64,000 nt of DNA. Origin: JAAYCI01 sp964371725 (GTDB taxonomy: Bacteria; Bacillota; Clostridia; Oscillospirales; Ruminococcaceae). Positions 43,556 through 52,027 of this stretch are shown here, piece after piece. Under the pieces are notes generated by a model. It was not told where the DNA came from and ran no database searches. It saw nothing but the letters and a program-made list of their open reading frames with translations. The position numbers and the translations under genes were made by a program. The stretch is from assembly GCA_964371725.1 (NCBI GenBank), contig CAYJNQ010000008.1, positions 1 through 64,000 on the forward strand, written 5' to 3'. Numbering within the stretch: position 1 is the stretch's first letter; each line of letters starts with the position of its first letter.

Positions 43556-45006
43556 GAAAAGAAACAAAATTGATTTTTGAAAAAAGCCGCCCCGGGCGCA
43601 AAACAGACATGATTGCCAAAAGCCAGATTGAGAACAAAGAGATTCCAGAGGTTTTTCGTCGAAAAAGCAACTTGCCTTTGCCGGAAATTGGCGAAAGTGA
43701 ACTCTCGCGCCATTATTCGGAACTAGAGCGCCGCACCCATGGCGTGAACAACGGTTGTTACCCATTGGGCTCTTGCACCATGAAGTATAACCCGCGCATC
43801 AACGAAGAGATGACGCAGATGTTCTCTTTCAACAAAGTGCACCCCTTGCAGCCGGAACGCACGGCACAGGGTTGCCTTGGTGTTTTGCATCTGGCCGAAA
43901 AATTGTACTGCGAAATCACGGGCATGGATGCCATCACGTTTCAACCATCGGCCGGTGCACATGGCGAGTACACCGGTATTGCCATGATAAAGGCCTACCA
44001 CGAAAAAAATGGTGAGGGCGAACAGCGCACGGAAATTTTGATTCCGGATGCTGCACACGGAACAAACCCGGCTTCGGCCGCTATGAACAACTATAAAGTG
44101 GTTACCATTCCAAGCGGGCCGGACGGTTGCACCAACATGGAGGCATTCCGCGCTGCGGTAGGGCCGAAAACGGCCGGCGTGATGTTGACCAACCCAAACA
44201 CTTTGGGAATTTTCGAGAAAAACATTGCCGAAATTACCGACCTTGTGCACGAGGCAGGCGGCCTTTGCTACTACGACGGTGCAAACCTCAATGCTGTGAT
44301 GGGTGTTGTGAACCCCGGCGCCATGGGCTTTGATGTCATCCACCTCAATTTGCACAAAACCTTTTCCACGCCGCACGGCGGCGGCGGCCCCGGCAGTGGT
44401 GCGGTTGGCTGTAAAAATATTTTAAAACCGTTCCTGCCGTTGCCCATTCCGTCACAAACAAAGAATGGCTATATCCTAAACGACGACCGCCCAGACAGCA
44501 TTGGCAAGGTTCGTAGTTTTTACGGAAATTTCATGGTGGTGGTGCGGGCACTAACATATGTGCTTTCACTGGGCAGCGACGGCATACGCGAGGCTGCACA
44601 AGGCGCCGTGCTCAATGCAAGCTATCTGCGTTCTAAAATTGCAGATGACCGCTATATTTCCTACAAGCAACCCACCATGCACGAATTTGTCATCAGCCTA
44701 AGCGAACTGAAAAAAGAAACCGGTGTTACAGCTTTGGATATGGCAAAAAGTTTATTGGACTATGGCATTCATCCGCCTACAATGTACTTCCCACTTATCG
44801 TGGACGAGGCGCTGATGCTGGAGCCAACAGAAACGGAAACGCGCCAAACACTGGATGAAGTGGCCGAGGTATTCAACAACCTCATTGAGCTTGCCAAAAA
44901 GGATCCGGAAAACCTGCATAGGGCACCGCATACAACGCCCGTGGGTCGTCCGGATGAAGTGGCAGCAGCCAGAAACCCCGTTTTGCGCTATACGTTCGAA
45001 GAGTAG
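43552..45006 (+). CDS. gcvPB: Glycine dehydrogenase (decarboxylating) subunit 2
   Basis: The 484-residue PLP subunit binds the cofactor on the lysine in HLNLHKTFSTPHGGGGPG (about residue 266). Other family signs are GCYPLGSCTMKYNPR and FQPSAGAHGEYTG. It completes the P protein and is followed by a strong terminator, closing the gcv operon. The T protein and dihydrolipoyl dehydrogenase are not in the window. Confidence 0.96.
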   Translation: MRKETKLIFEKSRPGRKTDMIAKSQIENKEIPEVFRRKSNLPLPEIGESELSRHYSELERRTHGVNNGCYPLGSCTMKYNPRINEEMTQMFSFNKVHPLQPERTAQGCLGVLHLAEKLYCEITGMDAITFQPSAGAHGEYTGIAMIKAYHEKNGEGEQRTEILIPDAAHGTNPASAAMNNYKVVTIPSGPDGCTNMEAFRAAVGPKTAGVMLTNPNTLGIFEKNIAEITDLVHEAGGLCYYDGANLNAVMGVVNPGAMGFDVIHLNLHKTFSTPHGGGGPGSGAVGCKNILKPFLPLPIPSQTKNGYILNDDRPDSIGKVRSFYGNFMVVVRALTYVLSLGSDGIREAAQGAVLNASYLRSKIADDRYISYKQPTMHEFVISLSELKKETGVTALDMAKSLLDYGIHPPTMYFPLIVDEALMLEPTETETRQTLDEVAEVFNNLIELAKKDPENLHRAPHTTPVGRPDEVAAARNPVLRYTFEE

Positions 45007-45078
45007 TGCCGAAATGCATGAAGGAAGAAAACAACCCGGTTGTGGGCTCTGTTTTTAACCTTGTGCAAGTGGAATATA

Positions 45079-45117
45079 AAGGGGCTGTTTCAAAAAAATT
45101 GAAACAGCCCCTTTTTT
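45079..45117 (+). terminator. Intrinsic terminator after the gcv operon
   Basis: AAGGGGCTGTTTCAA (45079-45093) and TTGAAACAGCCCC (45099-45111) form a perfect 13-bp stem, followed by TTTTTT. Confidence 0.95.
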
Positions 45118-45144
45118 GCGTTTTCATTTAATTTGTGTCATAAT
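45116..45144 (+). promoter_or_regulatory. Promoter of the TIM-barrel-nrdR operon
   Basis: TTGCGT (45116-45121) and CATAAT (45139-45144) are 17 bases apart. The -35 box overlaps the T tract of the preceding terminator. Confidence 0.6.
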
Positions 45145-45162
45145 ATGAAGTAGGTTTCATAT
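45143..45162. repeat. Palindrome over the start region of the TIM-barrel operon
   Basis: ATATGAA (45143-45149) and TTCATAT (45156-45162) are inverted repeats with a 6-base centre. The element starts inside the -10 box and covers the expected transcription start, a classical repressor site position. The regulator is unknown. Confidence 0.5.
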
Positions 45163-45190
45163 CATTCAATACACACAGGAGGAGAGTTTG

Positions 45191-46000
45191 ATGCGTTGCG
45201 GAATATCCACCTCTTGTTTTTTTCCAAAAGATACCTTGCAGTCGCTTGAAGAAGTTATCAAATCCGGGGCACCTGTCACGGAGATTTTCTTGAATACATT
45301 CAGTGAAATTGAGCCGGAGTACATCAAAAAACTATATCAATGTGTGCAAAAATCCGGCATAGAGGTTGTGGCTTTTCATCCGTTTTCCTCTATGCTCGAC
45401 GGCTTTTTCTTTGCCTCCACCTATAAAAGACGCTATTATGACGGCGAAACCCTGTATCGCCGTTATTTTGAGATTTGTAGGCAGTTCGGCGCAAAAAAGC
45501 TCGTGTTTCACGGAGACCATGAGCAGAACTTTTACCCGGTTCCAAAAGAACAATATGCAGAAAATTTTTGCCGCTTGTCAGCAGTGGGGCGTGAATATGG
45601 TGTGCATTTATGCCATGAAAATGTATTTTATTGCCGCCTGGGTGCACCCAATGCCGTGCGAGAGTTGAAGCCTTTGTTGCAAGAGGCCGCTGCCTTTACC
45701 TTGGATATCAAACAGGTGGTTCGCAAAAAGGCTCAAGTGGACGATATGGTACAGGCGATGGGCAAAGAAATTTTTCACGTGCACATCAGCGACCATTCAA
45801 AAGAAAAAGATTGCCTGTTGCCGGGTAAAGGAAACTTTGATTTCAAAGAACTTATTGTACAATTGAGGCGTCTAGGCTATTCAGGAGACTTGATTATTGA
45901 ACTGTATCGGGATGGTTTTGAAACGCTGGAAGATTTAACCAATGCAAGGCAATATATAGAACAACTGATTCAAGAAACACAGGAGGTAGACCCGCGATGA
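45191..46000 (+). CDS. Sugar phosphate isomerase/epimerase-like TIM-barrel protein
   Basis: The 269-residue protein has the xylose isomerase-like (AP endonuclease 2) fold: a Cys-rich start RCGISTSCF, metal-site candidates in KLVFHGDH, LCHENVFY, LDIKQ, FHVHISDH and a terminal glutamate in LIIELYRDG. The family includes epimerases, isomerases and dehydratases, and no substrate can be assigned. The ATG at 45191 follows AGGAGGAG. It overlaps nrdR by 4 bases and so is cotranscribed with it, with no obvious link in function. Confidence 0.75.
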   Translation: MRCGISTSCFFPKDTLQSLEEVIKSGAPVTEIFLNTFSEIEPEYIKKLYQCVQKSGIEVVAFHPFSSMLDGFFFASTYKRRYYDGETLYRRYFEICRQFGAKKLVFHGDHEQNFYPVPKEQYAENFCRLSAVGREYGVHLCHENVFYCRLGAPNAVRELKPLLQEAAAFTLDIKQVVRKKAQVDDMVQAMGKEIFHVHISDHSKEKDCLLPGKGNFDFKELIVQLRRLGYSGDLIIELYRDGFETLEDLTNARQYIEQLIQETQEVDPR

Positions 46001-46482
46001 AATGCCCTTATTGTGTAGCGATAGACTCGAAGGTGATTGATTCTCGCCCCACCGATGACGGCACAAAAATTCGCCGGAGACGGGAATGCTTAGACTGTCA
46101 AAAACGCTTTACAACCTATGAAATTGTGGAAACAGTGGCCTTGATGATTGTGAAAAAGGACAAACAACGAGAAGCGTTTGATAGGGAAAAACTGCTTCGC
46201 GGTTTGATGCGTGCCAGCTACAAGCGCCCGGTTTCCTACGAAATGCTGGAAAATATGGTGAACAATGTGGAACAAACATTGTTAAGCACCTACGAGCGTG
46301 AAGTTTCCTCAATGAAAGTGGGCGAATTGGCCATGCTGGAACTTAAAAAGGCAGACGAAGTGGCCTATGTGCGTTTTGCTTCGGTTTATAGGCAGTTTAG
46401 CGATGTGAATACCTTTATGGAAGAACTGAAAGTTTTGCTTGAAAAACAAGGGCTTGGAGAGGACGCCGAACAGAGACTGTAG
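45997..46482 (+). CDS. nrdR: Transcriptional repressor NrdR
   Basis: The 161-residue protein represses ribonucleotide reductase genes when its ATP-cone domain senses dATP. It has the zinc ribbon CPYC and CLDC at residues 3-34 with the basic stretch IRRRREC between, then an ATP cone (VKKDKQREAFDREKLLRGLMRA). Length is usual. No ribonucleotide reductase gene is in the window. Confidence 0.96.
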   Translation: MKCPYCVAIDSKVIDSRPTDDGTKIRRRRECLDCQKRFTTYEIVETVALMIVKKDKQREAFDREKLLRGLMRASYKRPVSYEMLENMVNNVEQTLLSTYEREVSSMKVGELAMLELKKADEVAYVRFASVYRQFSDVNTFMEELKVLLEKQGLGEDAEQRL

Positions 46483-46483
46483 A

Positions 46484-46521
46484 ACACTTTAATAATTTAT
46501 TTGACTAAATTGTTAAAGTGT
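46484..46521. repeat. Inverted repeat around the his operon -35 box
   Basis: ACACTTTAA (46484-46492) and TTAAAGTGT (46513-46521) are perfect 9-base inverted repeats with a 20-base centre that contains the -35 hexamer. No T tract follows. It may be an operator for the histidine operon or the end stem of the nrdR transcript. Confidence 0.5.
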
Positions 46522-46529
46522 GATAGGAT
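46501..46529 (+). promoter_or_regulatory. Promoter of the histidine operon
   Basis: TTGACT (46501-46506) and TAGGAT (46524-46529) are 17 bases apart, 36 bases before the first start codon. No T-box or his attenuator is visible in the short leader. Confidence 0.7.
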
Positions 46530-46564
46530 ACCCATGATAGAGTGATTGGATTTGGGGAGGAAGT

Positions 46565-48136
46565 ATGGAAACACAGAATTTTAAGATGCCCAATTTGCGC
46601 AAGGAAGAGTGGATAGCCCTGAGGATTCGTGCCTTATTTGAAGAAAAAGGCTATGGTTTGTTCCGCATGGGCAGTTTTGAAGAATATGATTTTTATATGC
46701 AGAATCGTCCGTTTTTAAAAGGTGAAGACGTTATCTCTTTCACGGGAATGGATGGGCGCCTCATGGCATTGAAGCCGGATATGACCCTGTCTATTGTGAA
46801 AAACACGCAAAATGGGGAAGTGCGGCGCGTTTATTACAACGAGAATGTGTATCGCAGAAGCCACAGAAACGGAGAATACTGCGAGATTCATCAAATGGGG
46901 CTGGAAAACATCGGTGCATTTGGGATAGAGGCCGAGGCCGATGTGCTGCGCACTGCACTCGAAAGCCTTGCCGTCATTGGCAAAGGGGCACTGGATTTGT
47001 CTCATATGGAATTCATTGAGGCCATGCTGGAACCGTTTGGGCAAGGTTCTCATCGAGAGGATGCATTGCAAGCGTTAAAGGAAAAAAGCCCCCATGGCAT
47101 GTGTCTTGCCGCCGAAGCGGCCGGGCTTTGTGAGGAAGATAAAAAGCGGCTTATGAGCCTTGCCGCACTAGCCGGCCCGTTTGCAAAGGCACTTGAAGAG
47201 GCAAAAAAACTGGCACAGAATTTGCCTTTGGCAGAAAAGGCGTTGCAAGAGTTGTCTCTTTTGCAAGCGCGTGTGGGCGAAGTGCCAAATGTGCAATTGC
47301 GCCTGGATTTTTCCATTCTCAACGACATTGATTATTACAACGGCCTTATCTTTCAAGGCTTTATTCAAGGTTTGCCACAGGTGGTGCTGGCCGGTGGCCG
47401 CTATGACAATTTGATGCGTCGCTTTGAGAAAAAACAGCCTGCACTTGGTTTTGCGCTCTATCTCGACGCCCTGGAAGTGGGCGGGGGCAATGCTCAAAAA
47501 TCAAGCCAAGAGCCGGATTTTCTCAATATAGCCTTGCCAAAGGGGCGTTTGGGAGATAAGGTGTATGCCTTGTTCGAAAAGGCAGGTCTCTCTTGTGAAG
47601 GGTTGGCTGAAAAATCGCGCAAATTGGTGTTTGAGGACAAGCAAAACCGCGTGCGTTATTTTTTGGTGAAGCCAACCGATGTAGATATCTATGTGGAACA
47701 CGGTGCGGCCGATATTGGTGTGGTGGGCAAAGATGTGCTGCTGGAAAGTGGTGCCGATGTGCTTGATTTGCTTGATTTGCACCTTGGGAAATGCCGTTTG
47801 GCCGTGGCCGGGAGACCGGATTTTGTTCCGGATGAGGCCGGTGTTCTACGTGTGGCCAGCAAATATCCAAATGTGACGCGCCGCTACTACGCAAAGCGTG
47901 ATCAGGCCGTGGAAATCATCAAACTAAATGGTTCCATAGAACTGGCGCCGATTACAGGGCTTTCCGATGTGATTGTGGATATTGTGGAAACAGGCTCTAC
48001 CTTGCACGAAAACAATTTGGATGTACTCACCGAGGTGGCACCCTCCTCGGCGCGCCTCATTGCAAATCGTGCCTCTTGGCGCTTCAAAGGGGAACTGATT
48101 CAAAATCTTGCCAAAAAGGTGGCTGCACTATTGTAA
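46565..48136 (+). CDS. hisZG: HisZ-HisG fusion: ATP phosphoribosyltransferase with its regulatory subunit
   Basis: The 523-residue protein joins two enzymes that are normally separate. Residues 1 to about 304 are HisZ, a histidyl-tRNA synthetase-like regulatory subunit (ALKPDMTLSIVKN, RRVYYNENVYR, LDFSILNDIDYYNGLIFQGF, GGRYDNLM). A short linker (GGGNAQKSSQEP) leads to short-form HisG from about 318 (NIALPKGRLGDKVYALFEKAGL, ADIGVVGKDVL, IVETGSTLHENNL). It adds ATP to PRPP in the first step of histidine synthesis. The frame is uninterrupted and no separate start with a Shine-Dalgarno is visible at the junction. Confidence 0.93.
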   Translation: METQNFKMPNLRKEEWIALRIRALFEEKGYGLFRMGSFEEYDFYMQNRPFLKGEDVISFTGMDGRLMALKPDMTLSIVKNTQNGEVRRVYYNENVYRRSHRNGEYCEIHQMGLENIGAFGIEAEADVLRTALESLAVIGKGALDLSHMEFIEAMLEPFGQGSHREDALQALKEKSPHGMCLAAEAAGLCEEDKKRLMSLAALAGPFAKALEEAKKLAQNLPLAEKALQELSLLQARVGEVPNVQLRLDFSILNDIDYYNGLIFQGFIQGLPQVVLAGGRYDNLMRRFEKKQPALGFALYLDALEVGGGNAQKSSQEPDFLNIALPKGRLGDKVYALFEKAGLSCEGLAEKSRKLVFEDKQNRVRYFLVKPTDVDIYVEHGAADIGVVGKDVLLESGADVLDLLDLHLGKCRLAVAGRPDFVPDEAGVLRVASKYPNVTRRYYAKRDQAVEIIKLNGSIELAPITGLSDVIVDIVETGSTLHENNLDVLTEVAPSSARLIANRASWRFKGELIQNLAKKVAALL

Positions 48137-48171
48137 AACGTGCAAGAAAAAGAAATGGAGGGTTTGGCATT

Positions 48172-49233
48172 TTGTCTCGTTTTTTACATCCACGTTTTGA
48201 GTCTCTTGTTCCCTATGTTCCGGGCGAGCAGCCAAAGGGGAGAAAGTTGATAAAGCTCAACACAAATGAAAACCCATACCCACCGTCACCCGGGGTACAA
48301 AAGGCTGTTGATGAAGCTGTACATTCGCTCAACTTATATCCGGAAATCAGTGGGGAACAAGTAAAGCCGGCCTTGGCAAGCTTTTTGTGTGTAAAAGAGG
48401 AACAGTTGTTTTTGGCCAATGGCAGTGATGAGGTGCTTGCATTTGCCTTTTGGGCATTTTGCAAAAATGGTGCCGCTTTTGCCGACATCACCTACGGCTT
48501 TTATAAAGTTTACAGTGCCATGTATGAAGTGGAGGCCCTGCATATTCCTTTGCGGGAAGATTTTTCGATAGACCCAAAAGACTACCGAAATCTTGGCAAA
48601 ACCATTTTCTTGGCCAATCCCAATGCGCCCACAGGCCTTGCGCTCAGCCTTGAAGATTTGGATATGATTTTGCTTAACAACACAGAAAACTTGGTGGTGG
48701 TAGACGAAGCCTATGTGGCTTTTGGGGCCGAAAGTGCCACTGTGTTGCTGGAAAAATACGACAATCTACTGGTGGTGGGAACCTTTTCAAAAGCACGCAG
48801 TTTGGCCGGCGCTCGCTTTGGTTATGCCGCAGGTAGTAAGGAGCTTATAGCTGACCTTGAACGCATGAAATTCGGCTTTAACCCGTACAATGTCAATGCG
48901 ATGACACTGGCTGCTGCAAAAGCATCGTTAGAAGATGGCGAATATTATGAACAATGCCAAAAACGGGTATGCAATACCCGGGATAAAACAATGAAAATGT
49001 TGGAAAAAATGGGTTTTCACTGCACAAACAGCAAGGCGAATTTTCTGTTTATCTCGCATGAAAATCATCGTGCACAAGATTTGTTTTTGGCCTTGCGAGA
49101 ACAAGGGGTTTTGGTGCGCTGGTTTCAAAGTGAACGGATACAAAACCATTTGCGCGTGTCGGTGGGAACCGAAGAAGAAATGCAGTGTTTTGTGAATGCT
49201 TTACAAAACGCAATGAAAGGAGGGGCGCTTTGA
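48172..49233 (+). CDS. hisC: Histidinol-phosphate aminotransferase
   Basis: The 353-residue PLP enzyme converts imidazole acetol phosphate to histidinol phosphate. It has KLNTNENPYPPSP, NPNAPTG and the PLP lysine in GTFSKARSLAGARFGY. The TTG start at 48172 is placed by GGAGGG 9 bases upstream; the frame extends left into hisZG without a better start. It overlaps hisH by 4 bases. Confidence 0.93.
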   Translation: MSRFLHPRFESLVPYVPGEQPKGRKLIKLNTNENPYPPSPGVQKAVDEAVHSLNLYPEISGEQVKPALASFLCVKEEQLFLANGSDEVLAFAFWAFCKNGAAFADITYGFYKVYSAMYEVEALHIPLREDFSIDPKDYRNLGKTIFLANPNAPTGLALSLEDLDMILLNNTENLVVVDEAYVAFGAESATVLLEKYDNLLVVGTFSKARSLAGARFGYAAGSKELIADLERMKFGFNPYNVNAMTLAAAKASLEDGEYYEQCQKRVCNTRDKTMKMLEKMGFHCTNSKANFLFISHENHRAQDLFLALREQGVLVRWFQSERIQNHLRVSVGTEEEMQCFVNALQNAMKGGAL

Positions 49234-49862
49234 GGCAAGATATCGTCATTGTGGATTATGGGGTGGGCAACCTGTTCAGCTTAAAATCTTCGCTTTCCGC
49301 TCTGGGGCTTCCCGTGCAAGTAAGTGGAAAAAAAACAGATATTCAAAATGCGTCTAAAATCATTTTGCCCGGTGTTGGGGCTTTTCAAGATGCAGCCGAA
49401 AAACTCAAGATATCCGGCTTGGAAGACATGCTGAAAGAAGAGGTGAAGAAAGGCAAACCCCTGCTTGGCATCTGCCTTGGCATGCAGCTTTTGTTTTGTG
49501 AAAGCCATGAATTCGGCGTGCATAAGGGGCTTGGCTTTGTGCCGGGTGTTGTGTGTAGCTTGGAGGAGGACTTGCGCGCAGGCGGTTTTCCCTACAAGGT
49601 GCCACAAATTGGCTGGAATCCCTTGCATTTGCACCGCAGCCAATCCCCTTTGCTGAAATATACAAAAGAGGGTGATGCCTTTTATTTTGTGCACAGTTTT
49701 TATGCGAAACAGTGCGAAGACCATCTTATAGCCAGCTGTGAATACGGGGTGCAGGTAACCGCCGCTGTGCAACACGACCATGTTTTTGGAACGCAGTTTC
49801 ATCCGGAAAAAAGCGGCCCTGTGGGCCTTTCAATGCTCAAAGCATTCTCGGAGGTGAATTAA
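49230..49862 (+). CDS. hisH: Imidazole glycerol phosphate synthase subunit HisH
   Basis: The 210-residue glutaminase supplies ammonia to HisF. It has the catalytic cysteine in GICLGMQLLF (about 83) and the His-Glu pair in QFHPEKSG. The TTG start at 49230 follows AAGGAGG by 6 bases and overlaps the hisC stop. hisA starts at the next base after its stop. Confidence 0.94.
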   Translation: MRQDIVIVDYGVGNLFSLKSSLSALGLPVQVSGKKTDIQNASKIILPGVGAFQDAAEKLKISGLEDMLKEEVKKGKPLLGICLGMQLLFCESHEFGVHKGLGFVPGVVCSLEEDLRAGGFPYKVPQIGWNPLHLHRSQSPLLKYTKEGDAFYFVHSFYAKQCEDHLIASCEYGVQVTAAVQHDHVFGTQFHPEKSGPVGLSMLKAFSEVN

Positions 49863-50594
49863 ATGATTGTGATACCGGCGATTGATATCATCAATGGGCA
49901 GGTGGTGCGCCTGTTCCAAGGAGACTATGGAAAAAAACAAACCTATGGCAAGGATCCGATGGTTTTTGCCAAACAATTTGAACAAGCAGGGGCACAGTGG
50001 CTGCACCTTGTGGATTTGGATGGTGCCAAGGCGGGGCGTCCATGCAACGTGGACATCATCAGTGCCATCACCGAGGAAACCAGGCTTTCGGTAGAGCTTG
50101 GTGGCGGCATTCGCAATGAAGACAATGTGGAGCTGGCTTTTTCGCTGGGGGTGGAGCGCTTGATCTTGGGTACATCTGCTTTGAAAGACCCAGCCTTTAC
50201 AAAACGCATGGTAAAACGCTATGCAGAAAAAATTGCTGTGGGCGTGGATGCCCGAAACGGTAAGGTGGCCGTGGAAGGTTGGCTCAACACAAGTGACACG
50301 GACTCCATAGAATTTTGCGAACAAATGAAAGAAATTGGTGTAAAGCATATTATCTATACAGATATTTCCAAGGATGGAGTGGGTGAAGGCACCAACTTGA
50401 GTATCTATGAAAAACTTGGCAAAATCGAGGGGCTTTCCATCACGGCTTCGGGTGGCGTGTCCAGCCTTGCAGACATAGAGGCTTTGCAAGAATTGGGGCT
50501 GTATGGCGCCATTGTGGGCAAAGCTCTGTATACGGGCGACATCGAGCTTCCCGAGGCGCTTGCCTTAGCAGAGAAGGGAGCAGGCAAAGCATGA
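49863..50594 (+). CDS. hisA: ProFAR isomerase (HisA)
   Basis: The 243-residue TIM barrel opens an Amadori rearrangement of ProFAR to PRFAR. Catalytic aspartates are in IPAIDIINGQVVRL (residue 8) and YTDISKDGVGEG (about 128). Its C-terminus has the ASGGVSSLADI phosphate-binding loop. It overlaps hisF by 4 bases. Confidence 0.95.
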   Translation: MIVIPAIDIINGQVVRLFQGDYGKKQTYGKDPMVFAKQFEQAGAQWLHLVDLDGAKAGRPCNVDIISAITEETRLSVELGGGIRNEDNVELAFSLGVERLILGTSALKDPAFTKRMVKRYAEKIAVGVDARNGKVAVEGWLNTSDTDSIEFCEQMKEIGVKHIIYTDISKDGVGEGTNLSIYEKLGKIEGLSITASGGVSSLADIEALQELGLYGAIVGKALYTGDIELPEALALAEKGAGKA

Positions 50595-51349
50595 TAACAA
50601 AACGCATCATCCCGTGTTTGGACATTCGAGACGGGCGCGTGGTAAAAGGTGTGAACTTTGAGGGGTTGCGCGATGTGGAAGACCCCGTGGCGCTTGCGGC
50701 CTACTACAATGAGCAAGGCGCAGACGAACTCGTGTTTTACGACATCACGGCGTCTGCACAAGGGCGCAGTTTGTTCACAGACATTCTCACACGCGTGGCA
50801 GCCGAAGTGTTCATTCCGCTTACGGTGGGTGGGGCTGTTCGTGAATTGGCCGATTTTGATAGGGTTTTAAAGTGTGGTGCCGATAAGGTGAGTGTGAATT
50901 CCGGCGCCATTGCAAGGCCGCAAATCATTGCGGAGGGTGCACGGCTGTATGGCAGCCAATGTGTGGTACTTTCGATGGATGTGAAACGCGTGAATGGGGA
51001 TTTTCACGTGTTTGCCAAAGGCGGGCGTGAAGACACCGGGCTAAATGCCATAGAATGGGCAAAACGCGGTGAAGCCGACGGAGCCGGCGAACTTGTTATC
51101 AATAGCATGGATACAGATGGCGTGAAACAAGGTTTTGATATGGAATTGCTTGGTGCCGTGGCCAATGCGGTTTCTTTGCCCATCATTGCCTCGGGTGGTG
51201 CGGGTAAAAAAGAGGATTTTGCCCGTTTGTTTGAACTTCCCGGCATGGATGCAGGGCTTGCAGCCTCCATTTTCCATTATCGAGAGATAGACATACGCAG
51301 CTTAAAAAACTATTTGGCGCAGTGCCATGTGCCCATGCGCCTTGTGTAA
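50591..51349 (+). CDS. hisF: Imidazole glycerol phosphate synthase subunit HisF
   Basis: The 252-residue TIM barrel makes imidazole glycerol phosphate and AICAR from PRFAR using ammonia from HisH. Catalytic aspartates are in IPCLDIRDGRVVKGV (residue 11) and VVLSMDVKR (about 130). The C-terminal ASGGAGKKEDF loop binds phosphate. Confidence 0.96.
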   Translation: MITKRIIPCLDIRDGRVVKGVNFEGLRDVEDPVALAAYYNEQGADELVFYDITASAQGRSLFTDILTRVAAEVFIPLTVGGAVRELADFDRVLKCGADKVSVNSGAIARPQIIAEGARLYGSQCVVLSMDVKRVNGDFHVFAKGGREDTGLNAIEWAKRGEADGAGELVINSMDTDGVKQGFDMELLGAVANAVSLPIIASGGAGKKEDFARLFELPGMDAGLAASIFHYREIDIRSLKNYLAQCHVPMRLV

Positions 51350-51379
51350 AGGAATGGATGATAGGAAAGGGAGAGAGAA

Positions 51380-52027
51380 ATGTTAAACCTAGATGAAGTG
51401 AAATTTGATGAAAAAGGCCTGATTCCGGCCGTGGTGCAAGATGTGTACAGTGGGGAAGTGTTGACTGTTGCCTATATGAACCGCGAAAGCCTTGCCATTA
51501 CTTTGGAGGAAAAAAGAACTTGTTTCTTTTCTCGTAGCCGTCAAAAACTTTGGAGAAAAGGAGAGGAAAGCGGAAACGTGCAACGTGTTGTGTCTGTTAT
51601 GGCCGATTGTGATGCCGATGCACTTTTGCTGAAAGTGGAAAAGGCGGGCCCTGCTTGCCATACAGGCGAAACCAGTTGTTTTCACAAGCCGATTTGGGCA
51701 GAGGAGGCGGCGCATGACTTTTCTTTGCAAGCCCTTTACGAAATGCTCAAAGAGCGAAAAGAAAGCCCGAAAGAGGGCAGTTATACAAGTTATTTGTATG
51801 AAAAAGGGCTGGAAAAAATTCTAAAAAAAGTGGGCGAAGAATGCACGGAAGTGGTCATTGGGGGCATGAAAAACAGCCGAGGGGAAACGGTGTATGAAAT
51901 TGCAGACCTTTGCTATCACGTAATGGTGCTCATGGTGGAAATGGGCATTACAAACGAGGAAATTTTAACAGAGCTTGCCTCACGCCATGTTGTGGATAAA
52001 AAGGTGAAACAGGAGACTGCACAATGA
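51380..52027 (+). CDS. hisIE: Bifunctional phosphoribosyl-AMP cyclohydrolase / phosphoribosyl-ATP pyrophosphatase
   Basis: The 215-residue protein carries two enzymes. HisI (residues 1 to about 110) has VAYMNRESL, FFSRSRQKLWRKGEESGN, and metal-binding cysteines in DCDADALL, GPACHTG and TSCF. HisE (about 115-215) has GSYTSYLYEKGLEKILKKVGEE and the acidic helices of the MazG-like fold. They perform steps two and three of the pathway. Overlaps hisJ by 4 bases. Confidence 0.95.
   Translation: MLNLDEVKFDEKGLIPAVVQDVYSGEVLTVAYMNRESLAITLEEKRTCFFSRSRQKLWRKGEESGNVQRVVSVMADCDADALLLKVEKAGPACHTGETSCFHKPIWAEEAAHDFSLQALYEMLKERKESPKEGSYTSYLYEKGLEKILKKVGEECTEVVIGGMKNSRGETVYEIADLCYHVMVLMVEMGITNEEILTELASRHVVDKKVKQETAQ

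Noticed and set aside
43723..44376. 217-codon minus-strand open frame opposite gcvPB
   Set aside because: It is antisense to a fully conserved PLP enzyme and has no supporting signal.
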